Source of the DNA: CBFFRJ01 sp963530515
GTDB taxonomy: Bacteria > Pseudomonadota > Gammaproteobacteria > Enterobacterales > Enterobacteriaceae
Assembly: GCA_963530515.1 (NCBI GenBank)
Contig: CAUSEC010000001.1
Location: forward strand, 62,001-126,000
Direction of reading: 5' to 3'
Length of the DNA: 64,000 bases
Part shown: positions 1 through 9,136 of the stretch, piece after piece
How the letters are laid out: every line of letters begins with the position of its first letter
Numbering within the stretch: the first letter of the stretch is position 1
Notes under the pieces: generated by a model
Databases searched by the model: none
Seen by the model: the letters and a program-made list of their open reading frames with translations, nothing else
Told to the model about the DNA's origin: nothing
Position numbers and translations under genes: made by a program

Positions 1-1337
1 ACCTGTCGCTCGATTTTTCCGATAATACTTTTCAACCTCTGGCCGCTCGCATGCGGCCAGAAAATTTAGCACAGTACATTGGCCAGCAGCACCTGCTGGC
101 AGCGGGGAAGCCATTGCCCCGTGCAATAGAGGCAGGTCATCTGCACTCTATGATCCTGTGGGGGCCGCCAGGCACCGGAAAAACGACGCTGGCAGAAGTG
201 ATTGCCCGCTACGCCAGCGCCGACGTTGAGCGTATTTCTGCCGTGACCTCAGGTGTAAAAGAGATCCGCGAGGCCATTGAACGCGCGCGGCAAAACCGCA
301 ATGCCGGGCGCCGCACGATTTTGTTTGTCGATGAAGTCCATCGGTTCAATAAAAGCCAGCAGGATGCTTTTCTGCCCCACATTGAAGACGGCACCATCAC
401 GTTTATTGGTGCAACCACCGAAAACCCGTCGTTTGAACTCAATTCCGCATTGCTCTCCCGGGCTCGCGTCTATTTACTCAAATCCCTGACCACCGAGGAT
501 ATTGAGCAGGTATTAACGCAGGCAATGGAGGATAAGGCACGCGGCTACGGCGGGCAGGATGTCGTGTTACCCGACGAAACCCGTAAAGCGATAGCGGATC
601 TGGTGAACGGCGATGCGCGGCGTGCGTTGAACACGCTGGAAATGATGGCTGATATGGCTGAGCTGGACGATTCCGGCAAGCGTGTATTACAGCCGTCTCT
701 GTTAACGGAAATCGCCGGTGAGCGCAGCGCGCGTTTTGATAACAAAGGCGATCGTTTTTACGATTTGATCTCAGCACTGCATAAATCTGTGCGCGGCAGT
801 GCGCCAGATGCGGCATTGTACTGGTATGCCCGGATCATCACAGCAGGTGGAGATCCACTCTATGTCGCCCGCCGTTGCCTGGCGATCGCTTCTGAAGATG
901 TGGGCAATGCCGATCCTCGCGCGATGCAGGTGGCGATTTCCGCCTGGGATTGTTTTACCCGCGTGGGGCCGGCTGAAGGGGAACGCGCGATTGCGCAGGC
1001 GATTGTTTACCTGGCCTGTGCGCCGAAAAGTAACGCCGTTTACACCGCGTTCAAAGCCGCGATGGCCGATGCCCGCGAGCGTCCGGATTATGATGTGCCC
1101 GTGCATCTGCGCAATGCCCCGACGAAGCTGATGAAAGAGATGGGCTATGGTCAGGAATATCGCTATGCCCATGATGAACCCAATGCCTATGCGGCTGGCG
1201 AGGTCTTTTTCCCTGAGGAAATAGCACAAACGCGCTATTACTATCCGACTAACCGGGGTCTTGAGGGCAAGATTGGCGAAAAGCTCGCCTGGCTGGCTGA
1301 ACAGGATCATAAAAGCCCCATAAAACGCTACCGTTGA
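1..1337 (+). CDS. rarA: RarA (MgsA) AAA+ replication-associated recombination factor, 5' truncated by window edge
   Basis: RarA is a clamp-loader-like AAA+ ATPase that acts at stalled replication forks. The frame is open from the first base: the window starts inside a codon, and LSLDFSDNTFQPLAAR precedes the first ATG at 51. This matches the E. coli N-terminus after its first three residues, so the real start lies a few bases outside and ATG 51 is internal. Visible motifs are Walker A GPPGTGKTT, Walker B FVDEVHRF and sensor GATTENPSFE, then the C-terminal RarA tetramerisation region ending in SPIKRYR. The length fits the E. coli protein (about 447 residues). serS follows after a 93-bp gap, as in E. 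coli. The identity rests on near-identity over the whole length. Confidence 0.97.
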   Translation, partial: LSLDFSDNTFQPLAARMRPENLAQYIGQQHLLAAGKPLPRAIEAGHLHSMILWGPPGTGKTTLAEVIARYASADVERISAVTSGVKEIREAIERARQNRNAGRRTILFVDEVHRFNKSQQDAFLPHIEDGTITFIGATTENPSFELNSALLSRARVYLLKSLTTEDIEQVLTQAMEDKARGYGGQDVVLPDETRKAIADLVNGDARRALNTLEMMADMAELDDSGKRVLQPSLLTEIAGERSARFDNKGDRFYDLISALHKSVRGSAPDAALYWYARIITAGGDPLYVARRCLAIASEDVGNADPRAMQVAISAWDCFTRVGPAEGERAIAQAIVYLACAPKSNAVYTAFKAAMADARERPDYDVPVHLRNAPTKLMKEMGYGQEYRYAHDEPNAYAAGEVFFPEEIAQTRYYYPTNRGLEGKIGEKLAWLAEQDHKSPIKRYR

Positions 1338-1430
1338 GAGTGACCTTGCGGTAATGTTGTCGCTGTATCTCTGAGGCCGCAGGCTGCGGTCACTTTCTCA
1401 TTATTTCAATTCGATAAGCACAGGATAAGC

Positions 1431-2723
1431 ATGCTCGATCCCAATCTGCTGCGTACCGAGCCAGACGCAGTCGCAGAAAAACTGGCACGCCGGGGCTTTA
1501 AGCTGGATGTTGATAAGTTACGCGCTCTCGAAGAGCGTCGTAAGGTTCTGCAGGTAAACACTGAAAATCTGCAGGCAGAGCGTAACTCGCGATCGAAATC
1601 CATCGGCCAGGCGAAAGCACGCGGGGAAGACATCGAGCCTTTACGCCTGGAAGTAAACAAGCTGGGTGAGGATCTGGATGCCGCTAAGGCCGAGCTGGAA
1701 ACGCTGCTCGCTGAAATCCGTGAAATCGCGCTGGCTATCCCGAACACCCCGGATGATAGCGTTCCGGTTGGTAAAGACGAAAATGACAATGTTGAAGTGA
1801 AACGCTGGGGCACCCCGCGTCAGTTCGATTTCGACGTTCGCGACCACGTTACTCTGGGTGAAATGCACGGCGGGCTGGATTTTGCCGCAGCCGTTAAGCT
1901 GACCGGTTCCCGTTTCGTGGTGATGAAGGGTCAGATTGCGCATCTGCACCGCGCACTGGCGCAGTTCATGATCGATCTGCACACCGAGCAACATGGCTAT
2001 AGCGAAACCTATGTTCCGTACCTGGTGAACCACGATACCTTGTACGGCACGGGTCAGTTACCGAAATTTGCGGGTGACCTGTTCCACACACGTCCGCTGG
2101 ATGAAGAAGCAGACAGCAGCAACTATGCGTTGATCCCAACGGCAGAAGTTCCGCTGACTAACCTCGTGCGCGATGAAATCATCGATGAAGACGATCTGCC
2201 GATCAAGCTGACGGCGCACTCACCGTGCTTCCGCTCAGAAGCGGGCTCTTATGGCCGTGATACCCGTGGTCTGATCCGTATGCATCAGTTCGATAAAGTC
2301 GAGATGGTGCAGATTGTTCGCCCGGAAGAGTCTATGGCTGCGCTGGAAGAGATGACTGGCCACGCGGAAAAAGTGCTGGAACTGCTGGGGCTGCCGTACC
2401 GCCGCGTTGCACTTTGTACCGGTGATATGGGCTTTGGCGCTTGCAAAACCTTCGATCTTGAAGTGTGGGTTCCTGCGCAGAATACCTACCGTGAAATTTC
2501 CTCCTGCTCAAACGTCTGGGATTTCCAGGCTCGCCGCATGCAGGCACGCTGCCGCAGCAAATCCGACAAGAAAACCCGTCTGGTGCATACCCTGAACGGC
2601 TCTGGTCTGGCTGTGGGACGTACGCTGGTGGCCGTGCTGGAAAACTATCAGCAGGCTGATGGCCGTATTGAGATCCCTGAAGTGCTGCGCCCTTACATGC
2701 GTGGTGCTGAGTATATCGGCTAA
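1431..2723 (+). CDS. serS: Seryl-tRNA synthetase
   Basis: Class II aminoacyl-tRNA synthetase that charges tRNA(Ser), and tRNA(Sec) for selenocysteine formation. It is 430 residues, the same as E. coli SerS. Residues 1 to about 110 form the charged, heptad-rich antiparallel coiled coil that binds the long variable arm of tRNA(Ser). The catalytic core carries class II motif 2 (FRSEAGSYGRDTRGLIR) and motif 3 (NGSGLAVGRTLVAVLENY). The start MLDPNLLR is the family start. The gene ends just before a strong intrinsic terminator, so it is transcribed separately from the dms operon. Confidence 0.98.
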   Translation: MLDPNLLRTEPDAVAEKLARRGFKLDVDKLRALEERRKVLQVNTENLQAERNSRSKSIGQAKARGEDIEPLRLEVNKLGEDLDAAKAELETLLAEIREIALAIPNTPDDSVPVGKDENDNVEVKRWGTPRQFDFDVRDHVTLGEMHGGLDFAAAVKLTGSRFVVMKGQIAHLHRALAQFMIDLHTEQHGYSETYVPYLVNHDTLYGTGQLPKFAGDLFHTRPLDEEADSSNYALIPTAEVPLTNLVRDEIIDEDDLPIKLTAHSPCFRSEAGSYGRDTRGLIRMHQFDKVEMVQIVRPEESMAALEEMTGHAEKVLELLGLPYRRVALCTGDMGFGACKTFDLEVWVPAQNTYREISSCSNVWDFQARRMQARCRSKSDKKTRLVHTLNGSGLAVGRTLVAVLENYQQADGRIEIPEVLRPYMRGAEYIG

Positions 2724-2740
2724 GTTCCTGGTTTGTTCAT

Positions 2741-2766
2741 AAAGCGCCTACGGGCGCTTTTTTTTT
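2741..2766 (+). terminator. Intrinsic terminator of serS
   Basis: A perfect 8-bp stem AAAGCGCC/GGCGCTTT with a TACG loop is followed directly by six more T residues. It lies 18 bp after the serS stop and separates serS from the dms control region. Confidence 0.93.
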
Positions 2767-2774
2767 GGCCCACT

Positions 2775-2816
2775 TTGACGTCAGGCAATAAACCTCATAA
2801 GTAATGAGGACATAAT
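2775..2816 (+). promoter_or_regulatory. Probable FNR-dependent dmsA promoter with a NarL heptamer
   Basis: TTGAC-GTCA-GGCAA at 2775-2788 resembles the FNR box TTGAT-N4-ATCAA. Exactly 22 bp downstream is a CATAAT -10 hexamer (2811-2816). That spacing puts the FNR site at about -41.5, the class II FNR geometry. Between them ATAAGTA (2797-2803), read on the minus strand as TACTTAT, fits the NarL heptamer TACYYMT, and it sits in a CCTCAT/ATGAGG inverted repeat. E. coli dmsABC is activated by FNR and repressed by NarL, so the arrangement fits. The right FNR half-site is weak. Confidence 0.6.
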
Positions 2817-2858
2817 TCTCGCCGCAATTCAGGATAAAAAACTAAAAATTTCAGAATT

Positions 2859-2882
2859 CGCTATATACATATCTATATAACG
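2859..2882 (+). promoter_or_regulatory. Probable ModE-binding site upstream of dmsA
   Basis: Inverted repeat CGCTATATA-N6-TATATAACG, with 8 of 9 positions symmetric. It matches the CGNTATATA/TATATAACG pattern of molybdate-ModE operators. It ends 38 bp before the dmsA start and downstream of the predicted FNR-dependent -10. ModE control of dmsABC, a molybdoenzyme operon, is established in E. coli. Confidence 0.65.
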
Positions 2883-2920
2883 ATCTGGTTTGTTGTTATT
2901 CGTGAGCAAAGTGAGTTTTT

Positions 2921-5365
2921 ATGGAATCTAAAACCCCCGATGTACTACTGGATGTAGAAGTCAGTCGACGCGGCCTGGTCAAAACAGGCGTGATAGGCGG
3001 GCTGGCGGTGGCAAGCAGCGCCTTCACGCTACCTTTTTCCCGCTATGTGCATGCTGCTAAGTCCCTTGCCCCCATCTCCTCTTCAGAAAAGATAGTATGG
3101 AGCGCCTGCACCGTTAACTGCGGCAGCCGTTGCCCGCTGCGTATGCACGTGGTGGACGGCGAAATTAAGTACGTCGAAACGGATAACACCGGGGACGACA
3201 ACTATGACGGGTTGCATCAGGTGCGCGCATGCCTGCGTGGACGTTCGATGCGCCGTAGGGTCTATAATCCCGACCGCCTAAAATATCCAATGAAACGCGT
3301 GGGCAAACGCGGTGAAGGAAAATTTGAGCGAATCAGCTGGGAAGAGGCGTACAGCACCATTGCTGAAAATATGACCCGGCTCATCAAAGAGCATGGTAAT
3401 GAATCCATTTATCTGAACTACGGCACCGGTACGCTGGGCGGCACAATGACCCGCTCCTGGCCACCTGGAGAAACGCTGGTCGCACGCCTGATGAATTGCT
3501 GCGGCGGCTATCTGAATCATTATGGCGATTACTCCACCGCGCAAATTGCCGTAGGCTTAAATTATACCTATGGCGGTTGGGCTGACGGTAACAGTCCTTC
3601 AGACATTGAAAACAGCGACCTGGTGGTGCTGTTTGGCAACAACCCGGGTGAAACGCGTATGAGCGGTGGTGGGGTAACCTACTACCTGGAACAGGCGCGG
3701 CAGAAGTCTAACGCAAAGCTGATCATCATCGATCCGCGTTATACCGATACGGGCGCCGGGCGTGAAGATGAATGGATCCCCATCCGTCCGGGAACGGATG
3801 CAGCCCTTGTCTCCGCGCTGGCCTGGGTGATGATCGATGAAAATCTGGTCGACCAGGCGTTTTTGGATAAATACTGCGTAGGCTTTGATGAGAAAACGCT
3901 GCCGAAGAATGCGCCAGCAAATGGCCACTACAAAGCGTATATCCTGGGGCAGGGCAGCGACGGCGTGGCGAAAACCCCGCAATGGGCATCTGCAATAACC
4001 GGGATTGCCGCTAGTCGCATTGTGACGCTTGCCCGGGAAATTGCCGGTGCGAAAGCCGCGTTCATTTCCCAGGGATGGGGGCCGCAGCGCCACTCAAACG
4101 GCGAACTGGTTTCACGTGCCATCGCCATGCTGCCAATCCTCACCGGGAATGTCGGTATTAATGGCGGTAACTCAGGTGCTCGTGAAGGTTCGTACGATTT
4201 GCCTTTCGTCCGCATGCCTGCGTTAACTAATCCGGTGCAGACCAGCATTTCAATGTTCATGTGGACCGATGCCATCGAGCGTGGGCCAGAGATGACGGCA
4301 ACACGCGATGGCGTACGTGGCAAAGACAAGCTGGATTCGCCTGTCAAGATGATCTGGAATTACGCCGGAAACTGCCTTGTAAACCAGCATTCGCAGATCA
4401 ATCGCACCCATGAGATTTTACAGGACGATAAAAAATGCGAGCTGATCGTCGTGATTGACTGCCACATGACGTCGTCCGCGAAATATGCCGACATTCTCCT
4501 GCCCGACTGCACGGCCTCCGAACAGATGGATTTTGCCCTTGATGCTTCCTGCGGCAACATGTCGTATGTGATTTTTAACGATCAGGTCATCAAGCCGCGT
4601 TTTGAGTGCAAAACGATTTATGAGATGACGAGCGAACTGGCAAAACGTCTCGGTGTCGAGCAGCAGTTTACCGAAGGCCGAACTCAGGAAGGCTGGATGC
4701 GGCATCTCTATGCCCAGTCCCGCGAGGCGATTCCTGACTTACCGGAATTCGATGAGTTTCGCAAACAAGGAATATTCAAGCAACGTGACCCGGAGGGGCA
4801 TCACGTGGCCTATAAAGCATTCCGCACCGATCCAGCAGCGAACCCCTTGACCACGCCGTCCGGTAAAATTGAAATCTATTCCGCACAACTTGCGGAAATT
4901 GCGTCCACCTGGCAACTGGCTAAAGATGATGTCATCGACCCTTTACCGGTTTACAGCCCTGGCTTTGAAGGCCCGAACGATCCGCTGGCCAAAAACTGGC
5001 CGTTGCAACTTACCGGCTTCCATTACAAATCACGTACTCACTCAACTTACGGCAACATTGATGTGCTGAAGGCCGCCTGTCGTCAGGAAATGTGGATCAA
5101 CCCGATCGATGCGCAAGCGCGCGGTATTTCTAACGGTGATCGGGTGCGTATCCGTAACGATCGTGGAGAAGTGCACATCGAAGCGAAAGTAACGCCACGT
5201 ATTATTCCAGGCGTTGTCGCGCTGGGTGAGGGGGCGTGGTATGCGCCTGATGGGAAGGGTATCGATCAGGCGGGCTGCATTAACGTCCTGACCACCCAAC
5301 GCCCTTCACCGCTGGCGAAGGGAAACCCGTCGCATAGCAATCTCGTTCAGGTTGAGAAGTTGTAA
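2921..5365 (+). CDS. dmsA: Anaerobic dimethyl sulfoxide reductase, catalytic subunit A
   Basis: Molybdenum bis-MGD catalytic subunit that reduces DMSO and amine N-oxides as terminal electron acceptors in anaerobic respiration. It has 814 residues, as in E. coli. The N-terminus has a Tat leader (SRRGLVK at 15-21, a hydrophobic stretch, then VHAA near 43-46). A Cys63-x3-Cys67-x3-Cys71-x32-Cys104 motif provides the FS0 [4Fe-4S] cluster. Ser205 in HYGDYST corresponds to the Mo-ligating serine of this family. The C-terminal molybdopterin dinucleotide-binding domain starts near residue 690. The stop is 10 bp before dmsB, so translation is probably coupled. The ribosome-binding site is weak. Confidence 0.98.
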   Translation: MESKTPDVLLDVEVSRRGLVKTGVIGGLAVASSAFTLPFSRYVHAAKSLAPISSSEKIVWSACTVNCGSRCPLRMHVVDGEIKYVETDNTGDDNYDGLHQVRACLRGRSMRRRVYNPDRLKYPMKRVGKRGEGKFERISWEEAYSTIAENMTRLIKEHGNESIYLNYGTGTLGGTMTRSWPPGETLVARLMNCCGGYLNHYGDYSTAQIAVGLNYTYGGWADGNSPSDIENSDLVVLFGNNPGETRMSGGGVTYYLEQARQKSNAKLIIIDPRYTDTGAGREDEWIPIRPGTDAALVSALAWVMIDENLVDQAFLDKYCVGFDEKTLPKNAPANGHYKAYILGQGSDGVAKTPQWASAITGIAASRIVTLAREIAGAKAAFISQGWGPQRHSNGELVSRAIAMLPILTGNVGINGGNSGAREGSYDLPFVRMPALTNPVQTSISMFMWTDAIERGPEMTATRDGVRGKDKLDSPVKMIWNYAGNCLVNQHSQINRTHEILQDDKKCELIVVIDCHMTSSAKYADILLPDCTASEQMDFALDASCGNMSYVIFNDQVIKPRFECKTIYEMTSELAKRLGVEQQFTEGRTQEGWMRHLYAQSREAIPDLPEFDEFRKQGIFKQRDPEGHHVAYKAFRTDPAANPLTTPSGKIEIYSAQLAEIASTWQLAKDDVIDPLPVYSPGFEGPNDPLAKNWPLQLTGFHYKSRTHSTYGNIDVLKAACRQEMWINPIDAQARGISNGDRVRIRNDRGEVHIEAKVTPRIIPGVVALGEGAWYAPDGKGIDQAGCINVLTTQRPSPLAKGNPSHSNLVQVEKL

Positions 5366-5375
5366 GGAGTAGCCG

Positions 5376-5993
5376 ATGACCACCCAATACGGATTTTTTA
5401 TTGATTCCGCCCGCTGCACCGGCTGCAAAACCTGTGAGCTGGCCTGTAAAGATTACAAAGACTTAACCCCGGACGTCAGTTTCCGTCGCATTTACGAGTA
5501 CGCCGGTGGCGACTGGCAGGAAGACAACGGCGTCTGGCACCAGAACGTGTTCGCCTACTACCTGTCGATTGCCTGCAACCACTGTGAGGACCCGGCCTGT
5601 ACCAAAGTCTGCCCGAGCGGGGCCATGCACAAGCGCGAAGACGGCTTTGTGGTCGTGAACGAAGACATCTGCATCGGCTGCCGCTATTGCCACATGGCCT
5701 GCCCGTACGGTGCGCCGCAGTACAACGCGCAAAAGGGCCACATGACCAAATGCGACGGCTGCTACAGCCGCGTCGCAGACGGGCACAAGCCCATCTGTGT
5801 GGAATCCTGCCCGCTGCGCGCGCTGGATTTTGGCCCGATAGACGAACTGCGTAAAAAACACGGAGAACTGGCGGCGGTTGCGCCGCTGCCGGCTGCACGC
5901 TTCACCAAACCGTGCATTGTGATTAAACCTAACGCCAACAGCCGCCCGACCGGGGATACCACCGGCTACCTGGCAAACCCACGGGAGGTGTGA
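5376..5993 (+). CDS. dmsB: DMSO reductase iron-sulfur subunit B
   Basis: Electron-transfer subunit carrying four [4Fe-4S] clusters between the quinol-oxidising DmsC and the catalytic DmsA. All 205 residues align with E. coli DmsB. Four cysteine groups are visible: CTGCKTCELAC, CNHCEDPACTKVC, CIGCRYCHMAC and CDGCYS...CVESC. It has no signal peptide of its own; in the family it is exported bound to DmsA by the Tat system. AAGGAG stands just upstream of the ATG. Only 1 bp separates its stop from the dmsC start. Base composition is more GC-rich than in dmsA, the same strand and operon notwithstanding. Confidence 0.98.
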   Translation: MTTQYGFFIDSARCTGCKTCELACKDYKDLTPDVSFRRIYEYAGGDWQEDNGVWHQNVFAYYLSIACNHCEDPACTKVCPSGAMHKREDGFVVVNEDICIGCRYCHMACPYGAPQYNAQKGHMTKCDGCYSRVADGHKPICVESCPLRALDFGPIDELRKKHGELAAVAPLPAARFTKPCIVIKPNANSRPTGDTTGYLANPREV

Positions 5994-5994
5994 G

Positions 5995-6852
5995 ATGGGT
6001 AACGGATGGCATGAATGGCCGCTGGTGTTGTTTACCGTGCTCGGGCAGTGCGTGGCGGGCGGGTTAATCGTCATGGGGCTGGCCTGGCTGGCGGCAAAAG
6101 ATGACGCGGCAACCCAGCAACGCATCACCCGCAGCATGTTCTTTTTGTGGGTGCTGATGGGCATCGGGTTTATCGCCTCGATGCTGCACCTGGGTTCACC
6201 AATGCGCGCCTTCAACTCGCTGAACCGGGTGGGCGGGTCAGCGCTGAGTAATGAAATCGCCGCAGGCTCGGTCTTTTTCGCCGTCGGTGGTTTCTGGTGG
6301 CTGGTGAGCATGCTCGGCAAGATGCCGGCCGCGCTGGGAAAAATCTGGCTGGTGGTCAGCATGGTGCTGGGCGTGGTGTTTGTGTGGGCGATGACCCGTG
6401 TCTACCAGATTGATACCGTGCCGACCTGGCACTCGGCGTACACCACGGTCGGCTTCTTCCTGACGATGCTGCTCGGTGGTCCACTGCTGGCGGCCCTGCT
6501 ACTGCGCGTGGCGGGCACGCCGTTTAACGGTGCGACCTTTGCCTCACTGAGCGTGGCGGCCCTGCTGGCAAGCCTGGCGTTGGTCATTCTGCAAGGGATG
6601 AGTCTCGCCACGGTGCACAGTTCGGTGGTACAGGCGAGCGCGCTGGTGCCGGACTACGGCAGTTTACAGGTGTGGCGGATGGTACTGCTGGTCGCCGGGC
6701 TGGGCTGCTGGATTTGCCCGCTGGCAATGCGCAAGCCACCGCGGGTCACCAGCCTGCTGGCGGGGGTGACGCTGGTGGTGGTCGGTGAACTGATTGGCCG
6801 CGGCCTGTTCTACGGTTTACATATGACGGTCGGGATGGCCGTTGCGGGTTAA
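5995..6852 (+). CDS. dmsC: DMSO reductase membrane anchor subunit C
   Basis: Integral membrane subunit that anchors DmsAB and oxidises menaquinol. At 285 residues it is two shorter than E. coli DmsC, with about eight hydrophobic helices over the whole length. His65 (MLHLGSP) and Glu87 (SALSNEIAAG), the residues linked to quinol binding in E. coli, are both conserved. The GGAGG ribosome-binding site lies in the dmsB 3' end (ACGGGAGGTGTGAG before the ATG). It is the last gene of the operon and is followed by a long hairpin. Confidence 0.97.
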   Translation: MGNGWHEWPLVLFTVLGQCVAGGLIVMGLAWLAAKDDAATQQRITRSMFFLWVLMGIGFIASMLHLGSPMRAFNSLNRVGGSALSNEIAAGSVFFAVGGFWWLVSMLGKMPAALGKIWLVVSMVLGVVFVWAMTRVYQIDTVPTWHSAYTTVGFFLTMLLGGPLLAALLLRVAGTPFNGATFASLSVAALLASLALVILQGMSLATVHSSVVQASALVPDYGSLQVWRMVLLVAGLGCWICPLAMRKPPRVTSLLAGVTLVVVGELIGRGLFYGLHMTVGMAVAG

Positions 6853-6860
6853 GAAGCCCA

Positions 6861-6889
6861 GCCTGACCGGGAAAATCTCCCGGTCAGGC
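6861..6889 (+). terminator. Long GC-rich hairpin after dmsC
   Basis: A perfect 12-bp stem GCCTGACCGGGA/TCCCGGTCAGGC with a 5-nt loop begins 8 bp after the dmsC stop. There is no immediate T-run (ACTTGATTC follows), so it may stabilise the 3' end of the transcript rather than act as a full intrinsic terminator. Confidence 0.65.
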
Positions 6890-7053
6890 ACTTGATTCAT
6901 CATGAATTTTTTCAACTAAACTTTTTACCAATACTGTTAAATAAATCTTATTAATCAATCAGGTAATCATAACTCCCCAGCCATAATTGAACCGCAGGAT
7001 AAGTTTTATATATCGTCGCTGAATAAATCGTGCCGGTGGCCAAAATCAGTAGA

Positions 7054-7081
7054 TTGACAATGTTTTTGCTGGTGGCATGAT
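7054..7081 (+). promoter_or_regulatory. Candidate sigma70 promoter of ycaD
   Basis: Consensus -35 TTGACA (7054-7059), a 16-bp spacer and CATGAT (7076-7081) as a -10 lie 36 bp before the ycaD start. The -35 is perfect; the -10 is only 4 of 6. Confidence 0.5.
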
Positions 7082-7117
7082 GCGCACGAATCTTGAACTT
7101 CCTCACGGTTTTAATCC

Positions 7118-8266
7118 ATGACCATCTACACCCGGCCAGTGCTTTTATTGCTCTGTGGCCTGCTTCTTTTGACCCTGACGATCGCGGTTCTGAACACGCT
7201 CGTTCCGCTTTGGCTTGCCCATGAAAACATGCCGACCTGGCAGGTTGGCATGGTCGGTTCCTCGTACTTTACCGGTAATTTGCTGGGTACGATGGTGACC
7301 GGATGGCTTATCCAGAGAGGGGGGGTTAACCGCACCTATTACATTGCGTCGCTGATATTTGCCGTCGGTTGTGCGGGGCTGGGCTTTAACATCGGGTTCT
7401 GGAGCTGGCTGATATGGCGTTTCGTTGCCGGGATCGGCTGCGCCATGATTTGGGTGGTGGTGGAAAGTGCGCTGATGCGTAGTGGTACGTCACGTAATCG
7501 TGGCCGCCTGCTCGCGGCCTATATGATGGTCTATTACGTGGGTACGGTACTGGGCCAGGTAATGGTCAGTAAACTGCCAACCGAACTGATGAGCGTCTTA
7601 CCCTGGGCCGTTGGACTGGTTCTGGCTGCGATTTTACCATTGCTGTTCACCCGCATTACGGGGCAGAGCGATGAAGTGCAGAGCACAACATCAGTATGGC
7701 CGATGTTCCGTTTGCGCCAGGCACGTCTGGGCGTGAACGGTTGCGTTATCTCCGGGATCATTCTTGGCTCCCTGTATGGCTTAATGCCGCTCTACCTCAA
7801 TCATAAAGGCGTAAGCGATTCCGGGATTGGATTCTGGATGGCGCTGATGGTCAGTGCGGGCATCGTAGGGCAGTGGCCCATTGGTCGGCTGGCCGATCGT
7901 TTTGGTCGCTTGCTGGTGCTGCGGGTTCAGGTCTTTGTGGTGATTCTGGGATGCGTAGCAATGCTCAGCAACGCAGCAATGGCGCCCACATTATTTGTGT
8001 TGGGTACCGCCGGGTTCACGCTTTATCCGGTCGCGATGGCCTGGGCATGTGAGAAGGTTGAATTTCATCAACTGGTGGCGATGAACCAGGCGCTGTTATT
8101 GAGCTATACCATCGGCAGCCTCCTGGGCCCAACGTTTACCGCGATGTTGATGCAGAGCTACTCCGACAGCCTGTTATTTATCATGATTGCCAGCGTGTCG
8201 CTGATTTATCTGATGATGCTGATGCGCAAAGCCGGCCATCACCCGACACCGGTGGCTCACGCCTGA
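7118..8266 (+). CDS. ycaD: YcaD, major facilitator superfamily transporter of unknown substrate
   Basis: An inner-membrane protein of 382 residues, the same as E. coli YcaD, with about twelve hydrophobic helices. The MFS loop motif between helices 8 and 9 appears as GRLADRFGR. Glu in WVVVESALM and the repeated GS/GN patterns are typical of this sugar-phosphate/drug-like MFS branch. No substrate is established for the family. In E. coli ycaC precedes it and ycaM, ycaN and ycaK follow; none is present here, so ycaD converges directly on pflA. Confidence 0.95.
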   Translation: MTIYTRPVLLLLCGLLLLTLTIAVLNTLVPLWLAHENMPTWQVGMVGSSYFTGNLLGTMVTGWLIQRGGVNRTYYIASLIFAVGCAGLGFNIGFWSWLIWRFVAGIGCAMIWVVVESALMRSGTSRNRGRLLAAYMMVYYVGTVLGQVMVSKLPTELMSVLPWAVGLVLAAILPLLFTRITGQSDEVQSTTSVWPMFRLRQARLGVNGCVISGIILGSLYGLMPLYLNHKGVSDSGIGFWMALMVSAGIVGQWPIGRLADRFGRLLVLRVQVFVVILGCVAMLSNAAMAPTLFVLGTAGFTLYPVAMAWACEKVEFHQLVAMNQALLLSYTIGSLLGPTFTAMLMQSYSDSLLFIMIASVSLIYLMMLMRKAGHHPTPVAHA

Positions 8267-8296
8267 AAAAAAGCCCGCAGTGTAACGCTGCGGGCT
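8266..8296. terminator. Bidirectional terminator between ycaD and pflA
   Basis: Stem AGCCCGCAG/CTGCGGGCT with a 7-nt loop. The A-run on its left side gives a run of seven T residues when read on the minus strand, making it a strong pflA terminator. In the plus direction the tail ATTTCCTCTT is weaker. It starts at the ycaD stop codon. Confidence 0.85.
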
Positions 8297-8325
8297 ATTT
8301 CCTCTTACGTTTCCCGATGGGAAAA

Positions 8326-9066
8326 TTAATACATCACTTTGTGACCGTACTGCTCCAGAATGCCTTTTACGCGTTCCATGGTCTCTTTTTTCGGCGGGTG
8401 AATACCGTCGAGCTTGTACTCTTCACCCATCGCCACCCATTTGTGTTTACCCAGCTCGTGGTAAGGCAGCAATTCGATTTTTTCAACGTTGCCCATATCA
8501 CGGGTAAACTCGCCCAGGCGGTGGGCAGAGTCATCATCGTCTGACCAGCCTGGCACAACGACATAGCGGATCCAGACGTTGATGTTCTTGTTTGACAGAT
8601 ACTTAGCGAATTCCAGCGTGCGGTGATTGGAAACCCCCACCAGATTCTGGTGGATCTCGTCGTTCATCTGCTTGAGATCAAGCATCACCAGGTCAGTCAC
8701 TTCCAGCAATTCGTCAACAACCGGATCGTAGCGGCGCACAAAACCGTTGGTATCCAGGCAGGTATGAATGCCTTCTTTTTTACAGGCACGGAACCAGTCA
8801 CGCACAAACTCAGCCTGCAACATGGCTTCACCACCCGAAGCAGTGACGCCGCCGCCCGATGCATTCATAAAGTGGCGATAGGTCACCACGTCTTTCATGA
8901 GTTCATCAACGGTTATTTCTTTGCCACTGTGCGTGTCCCAGGTGTCACGGTTGTGACAGTAGAGGCAGCGCATCAGGCAGCCCTGGAAGAAGGTGATGAA
9001 GCGGATGCCTGGGCCGTCAACGGTGCCACAGGATTCAAAGGAGTGGATGCGACCAATCACTGACAT
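8326..9066 (-). CDS. pflA: Pyruvate formate-lyase activating enzyme
   Basis: Radical SAM enzyme that abstracts a hydrogen from the active-site glycine of PflB to create the stable glycyl radical. It has 246 residues, as in E. coli. Cys30-x3-Cys34-x2-Cys37 (CLMRCLYC) binds the catalytic [4Fe-4S] cluster, and GGEAM is the SAM-binding GGE motif. In E. coli pflA lies directly downstream of focA-pflB and also has its own expression; here the 323-bp gap to pflB holds the pflB terminator and an ERIC element. Confidence 0.98.
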   Translation of the reverse strand: MSVIGRIHSFESCGTVDGPGIRFITFFQGCLMRCLYCHNRDTWDTHSGKEITVDELMKDVVTYRHFMNASGGGVTASGGEAMLQAEFVRDWFRACKKEGIHTCLDTNGFVRRYDPVVDELLEVTDLVMLDLKQMNDEIHQNLVGVSNHRTLEFAKYLSNKNINVWIRYVVVPGWSDDDDSAHRLGEFTRDMGNVEKIELLPYHELGKHKWVAMGEEYKLDGIHPPKKETMERVKGILEQYGHKVMY

Positions 9067-9136
9067 TGCGATGTATTCTCCAGGTATGGCCCATCCGGGG
9101 CCTGTATTGATGCACAGCTCAATCTGGCTGTGTTAA

